Shown one piece after another: positions 25,544 through 32,651 of a DNA stretch of 64,000 bases. The stretch covers positions 331,345-395,344 of the forward strand of contig NZ_JBHRUG010000019.1 of the NCBI RefSeq assembly GCF_042646605.1, written 5' to 3'. Under the pieces are notes generated by a model, which was not told where the DNA came from, did not search any database, and worked only from the letters and a program-made list of their open reading frames with translations. This DNA is from Litchfieldella rifensis. Lineage in GTDB: Bacteria > Pseudomonadota > Gammaproteobacteria > Pseudomonadales > Halomonadaceae. The translations under genes were made by a program, and so were the position numbers. The first letter of the stretch is position 1. Every line of letters begins with the position of its first letter.

Positions 25544-26530
25544 TCAATCGTCGAGGCTGGGTAGGGCGGCCTCCAGCTCGTTCAGCCGAGCGCGGCTGGG
25601 CAGGCCTTCCATGTCGCCGGGAACCTGGACCGCCTGGGCGCCGATCAGGTTGCCACGGCGCACCGCCGCCCGGGGTGAAAGGCCATCGAGCAGGGCGCTG
25701 ACCACGCCGACCGCAAAGCCGTCGCCGGCGCCGACGGTATCGACCACCTCGGCCACCGGGAAACCGGGCACGGTGAAGCTTGCTTCGCTGCCACCCAGGG
25801 TACCGCGGTAATAGCTGCCTTGTGGGCCTAGCTTGAGGATCACCGCCTGGGCGCCGCGGTCGAGATAGAAGCCGGCGATATCATGGGGTGTCTCCAAGCC
25901 GGTCAGCCGGCGCCCCTCCTCAAGCCCCGGCAGTACCCAGTCGGCCGTCGCGGCCATGGCATTCAGGGTCTCGCGCATCTCGCCTTCGCTGCTCCACAGG
26001 GTGGGGCGCAGGTTGGGGTCGAAGGAGATGCTGGCGCCGGCGGCGCGAGCGTTTTCGAGCATGTGCCAGGACAGTTCGCGACAGCTTGCCGAGACGGCCG
26101 GCGGAATGCCGGTGGCATGCAAGTGGCGGGCGGTGGCGAAGCCCACCTGGGTGGCGTCGCCCGGCGACAGGTGGCTGGCGGCACTGCCGCGGCGGAAGTA
26201 TTCGACCCGCGGGTCGGCACCGCCGACGGCGCGCTCCTTGAATATCAGGCCGGTGGAATGCGCCGGGTCGGTGATCAGGTGGCGGCAGTCCAGGCCCTCG
26301 TCCTCGAGGGTGTGACGGATATAGGCGCCGAAACTGTCGTCGCCGACGCGGCTCAGCCAGCCGACGCGAAAGCCCAGGCGGGCGAGGCCGATGGCCACAT
26401 TGGTATCGGCACCGGCGATGCGGCGCTGGAAGTGCTCGACCCTGGCCAGCTCGCCCGGGGTATCGGCGATGAACAGGGTCATGGCCTCGCCGAAGGCGAG
26501 GATTTCGGGGGAATCGCAAGCAGTTGTCAT
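25544..26530 (-). CDS. kdgK: PfkB-family carbohydrate kinase, probable 2-keto-3-deoxygluconate kinase
   Basis: The protein has 328 residues. It opens with ILAFGEAMTLFIADTPGELA, binds sugar with GGADPRVEYFRRGSAAS-like residues (KdgK-style R-x-x-S-A) and ends in the ATP/catalytic motif VVDTVGAGDGFAVG with its Asp base. It phosphorylates KDG to KDPG, which fits the UxuA product made by the genes at 1-2.5 kb. A LacI operator lies 21 bases upstream of the start. The substrate is inferred from motifs and context. Confidence 0.85.
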   Translation of the reverse strand: MTTACDSPEILAFGEAMTLFIADTPGELARVEHFQRRIAGADTNVAIGLARLGFRVGWLSRVGDDSFGAYIRHTLEDEGLDCRHLITDPAHSTGLIFKERAVGGADPRVEYFRRGSAASHLSPGDATQVGFATARHLHATGIPPAVSASCRELSWHMLENARAAGASISFDPNLRPTLWSSEGEMRETLNAMAATADWVLPGLEEGRRLTGLETPHDIAGFYLDRGAQAVILKLGPQGSYYRGTLGGSEASFTVPGFPVAEVVDTVGAGDGFAVGVVSALLDGLSPRAAVRRGNLIGAQAVQVPGDMEGLPSRARLNELEAALPSLDD

Positions 26531-26550
26531 CCTGGATGCCTCGCAATATT

Positions 26551-26564
26551 TGGGAACGTTACCA
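26551..26564. promoter_or_regulatory. LacI-type operator before the KDG-kinase-like gene
   Basis: TGGGAACGTTACCA is a near-palindrome around a central CG. It shares the pattern TGG-n-A-n-CGTT-n-CCA with the site at 27649-27662 before the adjacent lacI-type gene. It is placed to block transcription of the kinase-dehydrogenase-phosphatase operon. Confidence 0.6.
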
Positions 26565-26586
26565 TCATGGCGCGGCCGTCCATCAC

Positions 26587-27612
26587 TCAGGGTGTGTCGC
26601 GGCGACGGGTCGAGCCGCGCGGGATCAACTCGGCCTGGTAGTGAATGCGCCGCGGCGGCGACCTACGGTCGGCTGTCGCCAGGCGCTGCAGCAGGCTGTC
26701 GACCGCCGACCGGCCGATGACGTCGGTGGGCTGTGCCAGTGTCGTGATGCCTGGCGCGACCAGGCTGCACCACTCCAGTTCGTCGATGCCCAGCAGACCG
26801 ACATCGCCCAGCCTCGCCTCCTGAGCCTGCAGTACTCGCGTCACCGCCAGGGTGACGTTGCCATTGGCGCACAGCACGGCCTTGGGTGCCCGAGGCCGGC
26901 GTACGAGAAAGGCAGCGATGGCGTCGTCCAGCTGTCGCTCACCGCCTTCCAGTGGCAGGCATAGCGTTTCACCCGCCAGCCCCCTCGCCGCGACCTGTTG
27001 CCGAAAGCGTCCCAGGCGTGCCTGGCGAGAACTGGCCTGGGCCGGTGGCTCGCTGATGAACAGCAGCTCGCCATAGCCGCGTTCCTCCAGGTGAGCGAGG
27101 GCCATGTCGATCGCCTGGGCATTGTCGAGTCCCACCATATCGGCCTCGAAGTCGCTGAGAATACGGTCGAGCAGCACCAGCGGGGTGCCCTGGTCGGCCA
27201 GGCTGCGGAGTTCGCGGCTGGGCTGGCCGGCGGCATTGATCACCAGGCCCTCGACCCGATAGGCGGTGAGCAGGGCCAGGTGGTCGCGTTCCTGGGCCGG
27301 GTCGTTGTCGGTGTTGCAGACCATCAACGAGAACCCCCGGGCCCGGCAGGCTTGCTCCACGCCATGCATCACCGCCACCGAGAAGGGGTTGCGGATATCC
27401 GCCACCAGCATGCCGATCAGCCTCGAACGCCCTCCCTTGAGGCCGCGAGCCATCTGATTGGGGTGATAGCCGAGGCGCTTGGCGGAGGCGGCGATGCGTG
27501 ACTGGAGGGCGGCCGACAGCCGATCGCGCTCGGCGCCGAAGTAGCGCGATACGCTGGTCTTGGAGACTCCGGCGTCCCTGGCCACCTCGAGAATGGTGGA
27601 GCGTCGGGTCAT
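26587..27612 (-). CDS. LacI/GntR-type sugar-responsive repressor
   Basis: The protein has 341 residues from the ATG at 27612 (27633 is an alternative). The HTH is TILEVARDAGVSKTSVSRYF, with hinge helix region RIAASAKRLGYHPNQMARGL and a periplasmic-binding-like effector domain (IGMLVADIRNPFSVAVMHGV). It lies immediately upstream of the KDG-kinase-like gene on the same strand; both have matching 14-base operators, so autoregulation and control by a sugar acid are likely. Confidence 0.9.
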   Translation of the reverse strand: MTRRSTILEVARDAGVSKTSVSRYFGAERDRLSAALQSRIAASAKRLGYHPNQMARGLKGGRSRLIGMLVADIRNPFSVAVMHGVEQACRARGFSLMVCNTDNDPAQERDHLALLTAYRVEGLVINAAGQPSRELRSLADQGTPLVLLDRILSDFEADMVGLDNAQAIDMALAHLEERGYGELLFISEPPAQASSRQARLGRFRQQVAARGLAGETLCLPLEGGERQLDDAIAAFLVRRPRAPKAVLCANGNVTLAVTRVLQAQEARLGDVGLLGIDELEWCSLVAPGITTLAQPTDVIGRSAVDSLLQRLATADRRSPPRRIHYQAELIPRGSTRRRDTP

Positions 27613-27648
27613 GGGCGATGATTTGGACACCATCTTCTCACGATAAAA

Positions 27649-27662
27649 TGGAACCGTTCCCA
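27649..27662. promoter_or_regulatory. LacI-type operator before the repressor gene
   Basis: TGGAACCGTTCCCA is a near-palindrome around a central CG and resembles the site at 26551. It lies 37 bases upstream of the repressor start codon. Confidence 0.6.
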
Positions 27663-27863
27663 TCGTAGTCACCCTTCCCGCTACTGGCAACGCCGCAGGA
27701 GGGTAGACATAAGTCGCGCCAGTGCCGGGTCGTGTCCTCAAGACCCATGTGTCATATATTCCCACCCCCACAGGGGCAGAAACGCCTTGGGCAAAGGCAA
27801 TCGCCAGATGGTGGTTTTTTTAAGCCATTGATTTAATTTGGCTTTCTGTTGGTCGGCGGGAAT

Positions 27864-27879
27864 TGGCACGTATGCTGCT
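27864..27879 (+). promoter_or_regulatory. Sigma-54 (-24/-12) promoter of the GGA-rich small RNA
   Basis: TGGCACGTATGCTGCT agrees with the sigma-54 consensus TGGCAYRNNNNTTGCW at every defined position but one. The invariant GG (27865-27866) and GC (27877-27878) are exactly 10 bases apart. The predicted start is near 27889, a few bases before the first GGA motif. The enhancer-binding activator is unknown. Confidence 0.78.
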
Positions 27880-27888
27880 GCTGTTAGG

Positions 27889-28170
27889 GTGAGACAGGGA
27901 CGACGACTTGCTCAGGAAGAGCGCTCCTTCGATAGGAAGCAGGGACGACCGTTTGCTCAGGAAGAGCAACCTTCGATGGTGGCACCGGTACCGGGATAGG
28001 TATCGAGTCCGAACATCGATGAGGAAGCATGGGAAGAGGAAGGAAGGGTAAACGATGGCACGTAATCCCTTCCCCCGTGAGGCCGCCCACGCAAAGGCGG
28101 CTGAGATCTCCTCCACTCGTGACGCATGGCAAGGCTTCCCGCCTCGGGCAGTGCTCGAGGCGGGTTTTGT
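27889..28170 (+). ncRNA. Probable CsrB/RsmZ-like regulatory RNA (CsrA/RsmA sponge)
   Basis: Ten GGA triplets occur between 27898 and 28044, most as AGGA or GGGA. GCTCAGGAAGAGC occurs twice (27910-27922 and 27955-27967), a small hairpin presenting GGA in its loop, and is embedded in a 40-base near-direct repeat. A sigma-54 promoter precedes it and a Rho-independent terminator ends it, giving about 280 bases. GGA-in-loop repeats are the hallmark of RNAs that titrate CsrA/RsmA. The 3' half lacks GGA motifs. A short open frame at 28055 has a purine-rich leader but runs through the terminator, so I do not call it a gene. Confidence 0.75.
28138..28168 (+). terminator. Rho-independent terminator of the small RNA
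   Basis: CCCGCCTCG and CGAGGCGGG form a 9-base stem followed directly by TTTTGT. Confidence 0.8.
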
Positions 28171-28242
28171 GTGTCTGAGCCGCCCGCTTGCGCGTCCCGT
28201 AACCCCGTTGTCGCTCGACCAGCGGCGCGACAGTCGGGCATG

Positions 28243-28265
28243 AAAAAGGCGGCCGGATGGCCGCC
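28243..28265 (-). terminator. Rho-independent terminator of the epd-pgk-fba operon
   Basis: Read on the minus strand, GGCGGCC-ATCC-GGCCGCC is followed by TTTTT. It lies 22 bases after the fba stop codon. Confidence 0.85.
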
Positions 28266-28286
28266 TCGTCAGTCTTGCAGCGAAGC

Positions 28287-29351
28287 TCAGTTCACCTTGG
28301 GATCCAGCTCGCCACGCTCGTAGCGCAGGAACATCTCCTCCAGGTTGATCGGCTTGATCCTGCTGGCCTGCCCGGCGGTGCCGAAGGCCTCGTAGCGGGC
28401 GATGCACACGTCGCGCATGGCGGAGACGGTTTCCTTGAGGAACTTGCGCGGGTCGAACTCGGCCGGATTGTGGGCCAGGAAACGGCGCACGGCGCCGGTC
28501 GAGGCCAAGCGCAGGTCGGTGTCGATATTGACCTTGCGCACGCCGTGCTTGATGCCCTCGACGATCTCCTCGACCGGTACGCCGTAGGTCTCGGGGATCT
28601 TGCCGCCGAACTCGTTGATGATCTCCAGCCATTCCTGCGGCACCGAGGACGAGCCGTGCATCACCAGGTGGGTGTTGGGGATGCGCTCGTGGATCGCCTT
28701 GATGCGCGAGATCGACAGGGTGTCACCGGTGGGCGGCTGGGTGAACTTGTAGGCGCCGTGGCTGGTGCCGATGGCGATGGCCAGGGCGTCGACATGGGTG
28801 GCCTTGACGAAGTCGGCGGCTTCTTCCGGGTCGGTCAGCAACTGGTCGTGGGACAGCTTGCCCTCGGCGCCGATACCGTCTTCCTCACCGGCCATGCCGG
28901 TTTCCAGGCTGCCCAGGCAGCCCAGCTCGCCTTCCACCGAGACGCCGCAGGCGTGTGCCATCTCGACGGTGCGCCGGGTGACATCGACGTTGTACTCGTA
29001 GCTGGTCGGGGTCTTGCCGTCCTCGCCCAGCGAGCCGTCCATCATCACCGAGGAGAAGCCGAGCTGGATGGAGCGCTGGCACACCGCGGGGCTGGTGCCA
29101 TGGTCCTGGTGCATGACCACCGGGATATGCGGGAACTCCTCGACCGCGGCCAGGATCAGGTGGCGCAGGAAGGGCGCGCCGGCATATTTGCGCGCGCCGG
29201 CGGAGGCCTGGATGATGACCGGCGAGTCGGTCGCATCGGCGGCCTCCATGATGGCGCGCATCTGCTCGAGGTTGTTGACGTTGAAAGCCGGCACGCCATA
29301 GCCATACTCGGCGGCGTGGTCCAGCAGTTGGCGCATGCTGATCAGAGCCAT
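28287..29351 (-). CDS. fba: Class II fructose-bisphosphate aldolase
   Basis: The protein has 354 residues. It is a zinc-dependent aldolase of the Calvin-type (CbbA) subgroup, opening MALISMRQLLDHAAEYGYG with the zinc ligand region VVMHQDHGTSP, then VEGELGCLGSLETG and GSSSVPQEW. It interconverts fructose-1,6-bisphosphate with dihydroxyacetone phosphate and glyceraldehyde-3-phosphate. It is the last gene of the epd-pgk-fba block. A class I aldolase is encoded separately at 62.4 kb. Confidence 0.96.
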   Translation of the reverse strand: MALISMRQLLDHAAEYGYGVPAFNVNNLEQMRAIMEAADATDSPVIIQASAGARKYAGAPFLRHLILAAVEEFPHIPVVMHQDHGTSPAVCQRSIQLGFSSVMMDGSLGEDGKTPTSYEYNVDVTRRTVEMAHACGVSVEGELGCLGSLETGMAGEEDGIGAEGKLSHDQLLTDPEEAADFVKATHVDALAIAIGTSHGAYKFTQPPTGDTLSISRIKAIHERIPNTHLVMHGSSSVPQEWLEIINEFGGKIPETYGVPVEEIVEGIKHGVRKVNIDTDLRLASTGAVRRFLAHNPAEFDPRKFLKETVSAMRDVCIARYEAFGTAGQASRIKPINLEEMFLRYERGELDPKVN

Positions 29352-29418
29352 GAACTTACCTGTCTACGTGATGACGGCGTGACCCGCGAAGGCCACGCCG
29401 TGAGTCGGGGATTGGGGA

Positions 29419-30585
29419 TTATGCCTCGGCGGCGGCTTCCAGCGCCGCCACGGCGGGCAGCGTCTTGCCTTCGACGTACTCGAGGAAGGCCCCGCCGCCG
29501 GTGGAGATATAGGAGACCTGCTCGGCGATGCCGTACTTGTCGATGGCCGCGAGGGTGTCGCCACCACCGGCGATGGAGAAGGCGGAACTCGCGGCGATGG
29601 CTTGGGAGAGCGCCTCGGTGCCCTGACCGAACTGATCGATCTCGAACACCCCGACCGGCCCGTTCCACAGGATGGTGCCGGCATCCTTGAGCAGGGCCGC
29701 GAAGCGCTCGGCAGTGATCGGCCCGATATCGAGGATCATCTCGTCGTCGGCAACGTGCTCCACACCCTTGACCACGGCGTTCGCGGACTCCGAGAACTCG
29801 GTCGCGACGACCACGTCGGTGGGCAACGGGATGTCGACCTTTTCCATCAACGCCAGGGCCTGGTCGACCAGGTCGGCCTCGTACAGTGACTTGCCGACAT
29901 TGTACCCCGCGGCAGCGATGAAGGTGTTGGCGATGCCACCGCCGACGATCAACTGGTCACATTTCTCGGACAGCGCGTTGAGCACCTCGAGCTTGGTCGA
30001 TACCTTGGAACCGCCGACGATGGCGAGCATGGGGCGCGCCGGCGTGGCGAGCGCCTTCTCCAGCGCCTCGAGCTCACGGGCCAGCAGCGGGCCGGCACAG
30101 GCCGTCGGCGCGAAGCGCGCCACCCCGTGGGTCGACGCCTGGGCACGGTGGGCGGTACCGAAGGCGTCCATGACGAAGACGTCGCACAGCGCGGCGTACT
30201 GCTTGGCCAGCGCATCGTCGTCCTGCTTCTCGCCCTGGTTGAAGCGCACATTCTCGAGCAGCACCACTTCGCCGTCGGCGAGGTCGAGGTTCACGTCGAG
30301 GTAGTCCTTGACCAGGCGCACCGGACGATCCAGCAACTCGCCCAGGCGCTCGGCCACCGGCGCCAGCGAGAACTCCTCCGCGGGCTCGCCCTCGGTGGGT
30401 CGTCCCAGATGACTCATCAGCATGACCTTGGCGCCGGTCTTCGCCGCGGCCTGGATGGTCGGCAGGCTGGCACGCAGGCGGGCATCGCTGGTCACACGGC
30501 CATGCTTGATCGGTACGTTCAAGTCTTCACGGATCAGCACGCGCTGTCCCGCGAGGTCGAGGTCGGTCATCTTGCGTACGTTCAT
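29419..30585 (-). CDS. pgk: Phosphoglycerate kinase
   Basis: The protein has 388 residues from the ATG at 30585, with GAGGAA 8 bases upstream; 30609 is an in-frame alternative. Substrate residues appear in VLIREDLNVP and MLMSHLGRPTEGE, the nucleotide region in AIVGGSKVSTKLEVL, and the C-terminal catalytic part in WNGPVGVFE and SIAGGGDTLAAI. It lies between epd and fba with short gaps. Confidence 0.97.
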   Translation of the reverse strand: MNVRKMTDLDLAGQRVLIREDLNVPIKHGRVTSDARLRASLPTIQAAAKTGAKVMLMSHLGRPTEGEPAEEFSLAPVAERLGELLDRPVRLVKDYLDVNLDLADGEVVLLENVRFNQGEKQDDDALAKQYAALCDVFVMDAFGTAHRAQASTHGVARFAPTACAGPLLARELEALEKALATPARPMLAIVGGSKVSTKLEVLNALSEKCDQLIVGGGIANTFIAAAGYNVGKSLYEADLVDQALALMEKVDIPLPTDVVVATEFSESANAVVKGVEHVADDEMILDIGPITAERFAALLKDAGTILWNGPVGVFEIDQFGQGTEALSQAIAASSAFSIAGGGDTLAAIDKYGIAEQVSYISTGGGAFLEYVEGKTLPAVAALEAAAEA

Positions 30586-30615
30586 CGGTCGTGTTCCTCG
30601 AAGTTGCAAGCCAGG

Positions 30616-31656
30616 TTAAGAAGCAGGGGAATGGTCCAGACGCGCCAGGTGCTGAGCGACATCGAGCATGCGGTTGGCGAACCCCCACTCGTTGTCGAAC
30701 CAGCACAGCAGCTTGATCAGCCGGCTACCGGCCACCCGGGTCTGAGTGGCATCCACGATACCCGAGCGGGGATCATGGTTGAAGTCGACCGAGGCCATCG
30801 GCTCCTCGGTAAAGCCCAGCAGGCCTTGCAAACGTTCGCGACTGGCCAGCGCCAACAGGGCATTCACCTCGTCGGCAGTGGTATCGCGACGCACGCAGAT
30901 CGCCAGGTCCATGGCCGAGACGTTGATCGTCGGCACACGCACATGCAGGCATTGAAAACGGTCCGTCAGGTGCGGCATCAGGCGGTTGATGCCCCGCGCC
31001 AGGCCGGTGTCCACCGGCACGATGGAGTGCATGGCCGAACGGGCCAGGCGCAGATCGGTCTGATGGTAGGCGTCGATCACCGGCTGGTCGTTCATCGTCG
31101 AGTGGATGGTGGTGGTGACGCCATGCTCGACACCTAGTGCCTCGTCGAGCACGGTGAGTACCGGTATCAGGCAGTTGGTGGTGCACGATGCCGCCGAGAC
31201 GATGCGGTGGTGGGGGGCCAGGCTGCGCTCGTTGACGCCGCAGACGATGGTGGCATCGACGTCGCTCTCGCCAGGCTGCGAGAACAGCAGGCGACGAGCG
31301 CCGGCATCGAGATGGCGACTTGCCGTGGCGCGATCCTTGAAACTGCCCGAGCACTCGAGCACCAGATCGATGTCGAGCTCGTCCCACGGCAGCTTGTCGG
31401 GATCGGTTTCGGAGATCACGTCGATGATCCGGTCGTTGACATGCAGGCGGCCCTCATGGGTCTCGACGCGCCCCGGAAAGCGACCGTGGGTGGTGTCGTA
31501 ACGCGTGAGGTAGGCGATGGTATCCAGATCGGACAGGTCGTTGATCGCTACCACCTGCAGGGCGGGGGAAAGGGCGTGAGCGGGACGCTCCATCAGCGCG
31601 CGCAACACGCACTGGCCGATACGACCGTAACCATTGATGGCGATGCGGTAGGCCAT
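30616..31656 (-). CDS. epd: Erythrose-4-phosphate/glyceraldehyde-3-phosphate dehydrogenase, Epd-like
   Basis: The protein has 346 residues. The NAD fold is IAINGYGRIGQCVLRAL and the catalytic Cys158 lies in VSAASCTTNCLIPVL. Sequence details (TTIHSTMNDQPVIDAYHQ, SIVPVDTGLARGI, VSVDFNHDP, CWFDNEWGFANRML) match Epd more than GapA, and the epd-pgk-fba order is the E. coli order. Epd oxidises erythrose-4-phosphate for pyridoxal phosphate synthesis; glycolytic GAPDH activity is not excluded. Confidence 0.88.
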   Translation of the reverse strand: MAYRIAINGYGRIGQCVLRALMERPAHALSPALQVVAINDLSDLDTIAYLTRYDTTHGRFPGRVETHEGRLHVNDRIIDVISETDPDKLPWDELDIDLVLECSGSFKDRATASRHLDAGARRLLFSQPGESDVDATIVCGVNERSLAPHHRIVSAASCTTNCLIPVLTVLDEALGVEHGVTTTIHSTMNDQPVIDAYHQTDLRLARSAMHSIVPVDTGLARGINRLMPHLTDRFQCLHVRVPTINVSAMDLAICVRRDTTADEVNALLALASRERLQGLLGFTEEPMASVDFNHDPRSGIVDATQTRVAGSRLIKLLCWFDNEWGFANRMLDVAQHLARLDHSPAS

Positions 31657-32108
31657 GGGCAGGGCTCAGACAATCAGGGAAAACAGCGATTCTAGCGCAA
31701 AACGGGTGCCGCTGACCAAGGTGGTGTGAGAGAGGGCAAGCCGCCGGCAAAATCTCCTCGTTTTGTAAGAGATCTCTGACAATTCATGTAATCCATCTCA
31801 ACAATTCGCTTATTCAGGCTTTCCTGAATCCAGTGGTTTTATCGAAATTTGAAGATTTTTGGGGCCTTTTGCGCCCCGTTACGCTGATTGTCCTTGTAGT
31901 CCTGGGTCAAACAAACGCTTTTATGACCGCCTTTCCTTTGTCGCTGTAGTTGTTACCCTCCCCGCAAACTACATGGCTATGCCCCGGTGCTGAGCCACCG
32001 TCTCGGTGGTGACCGATCAGCGGGCCCCCTCTTGGGGCCCGGTGTTTTGCACGGGGTAAATGGCTGAATACAGCAACGCGGGATGTTGCCTGCCAGGGAG
32101 CGATAGCA
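31657..32108. other. 452-base divergent region between epd and the T6SS operon
   Basis: It contains no gene. It is AT-rich in the middle (31760-31920), consistent with promoters in both directions, and carries two hairpins near its T6SS end (31995-32009 and 32021-32041). I could not identify a convincing sigma-54 box for the T6SS operon; one GG-N10-GC pair near 31860 is too poor to call. Confidence 0.6.
31995..32048 (+). terminator. Tandem hairpins with terminator form upstream of tssB
   Basis: The first hairpin is CCACCG-TCT-CGGTGG (31995-32009). The second is CGGGCCCC-CTCTT-GGGGCCCG (32021-32041), followed by GTGTTTT. The second resembles a Rho-independent terminator ending 60 bases before tssB. 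It could end a small upstream transcript or attenuate the T6SS leader. Confidence 0.55.
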
Positions 32109-32618
32109 ATGGCCAAAGAGGGAACCGTTGCGCCGAAAGAGCGCATCAATATCAAGTACGTGCCGGCCACCGGCGATCAGCAGGCGGAAACCGAATTGCC
32201 GCTCAAACTGCTGGTGGTGGGGGATTTCAAGGGCGGTACGGAAGAGACGCCGATCGAGGAGCGTGACGCGGTCTCGGTCGACAAGAACAATTTCCATTCG
32301 GTCATGCGTGAGGCGGGACTCGGGCTGCAGGCCGCCGTCCCCAACCGCCTCGTGGAGGGCGATGAGCCCTCGGATCTGGCGGTGAACCTGGAATTCAAGT
32401 CGCTCGGCGATTTCGCGCCCGACAGCGTGGCGCGCCAAGTGCCGGAGTTGCGCAAGCTGGTCGAGTTGCGTGAAGCCCTGGTGGCACTCAAGGGGCCGTT
32501 GGGCAATGTGCCGGCCTTTCGCGATCGGCTGCAGAAGCTGCTCGAGAGCGACGAGGCGCGTCAGCAACTCCTGGCCGAGCTCGAGCTGCTCGAGACGAAC
32601 CACCAGGGCGACGCCTGA
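32109..32618 (+). CDS. tssB: T6SS contractile sheath small subunit
   Basis: This is a 169-residue VipA/ImpB-family protein with the signature ERINIKYVPATGD, then ELPLKLLVVGDFKG and NFHSVMREAGLGL. With TssC it forms the contractile sheath in the cytoplasm. GGGAG precedes the ATG. It is the first gene of a long same-strand T6SS operon. Confidence 0.95.
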   Translation: MAKEGTVAPKERINIKYVPATGDQQAETELPLKLLVVGDFKGGTEETPIEERDAVSVDKNNFHSVMREAGLGLQAAVPNRLVEGDEPSDLAVNLEFKSLGDFAPDSVARQVPELRKLVELREALVALKGPLGNVPAFRDRLQKLLESDEARQQLLAELELLETNHQGDA

Positions 32619-32651
32619 TTCACCGCACCGCAAGGGATCCGAGGCATTCTC

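Noticed and set aside
28055..28243. A 62-codon plus-strand frame with GGAAGG before its ATG, within the small RNA
   Set aside because: The frame crosses the Rho-independent terminator at 28138-28168, so its stop would not be on the transcript; the purine-rich leader is explained by GGA motifs. A dual-function RNA is not fully excluded.
27820..28632. A 270-codon minus-strand open frame over the small RNA and the end of fba
   Set aside because: It runs through two terminators and over the fba coding region in another frame, with low-complexity translation.
28257..29690. A 477-codon frame antisense to fba and pgk
   Set aside because: Shadow of strongly conserved glycolytic genes on the other strand; no family features.
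31855..31880. Possible sigma-54 promoter for the T6SS operon
   Set aside because: Only the GG-N10-GC spacing is met; the surrounding bases do not fit, and the sequence forms a simple hairpin.
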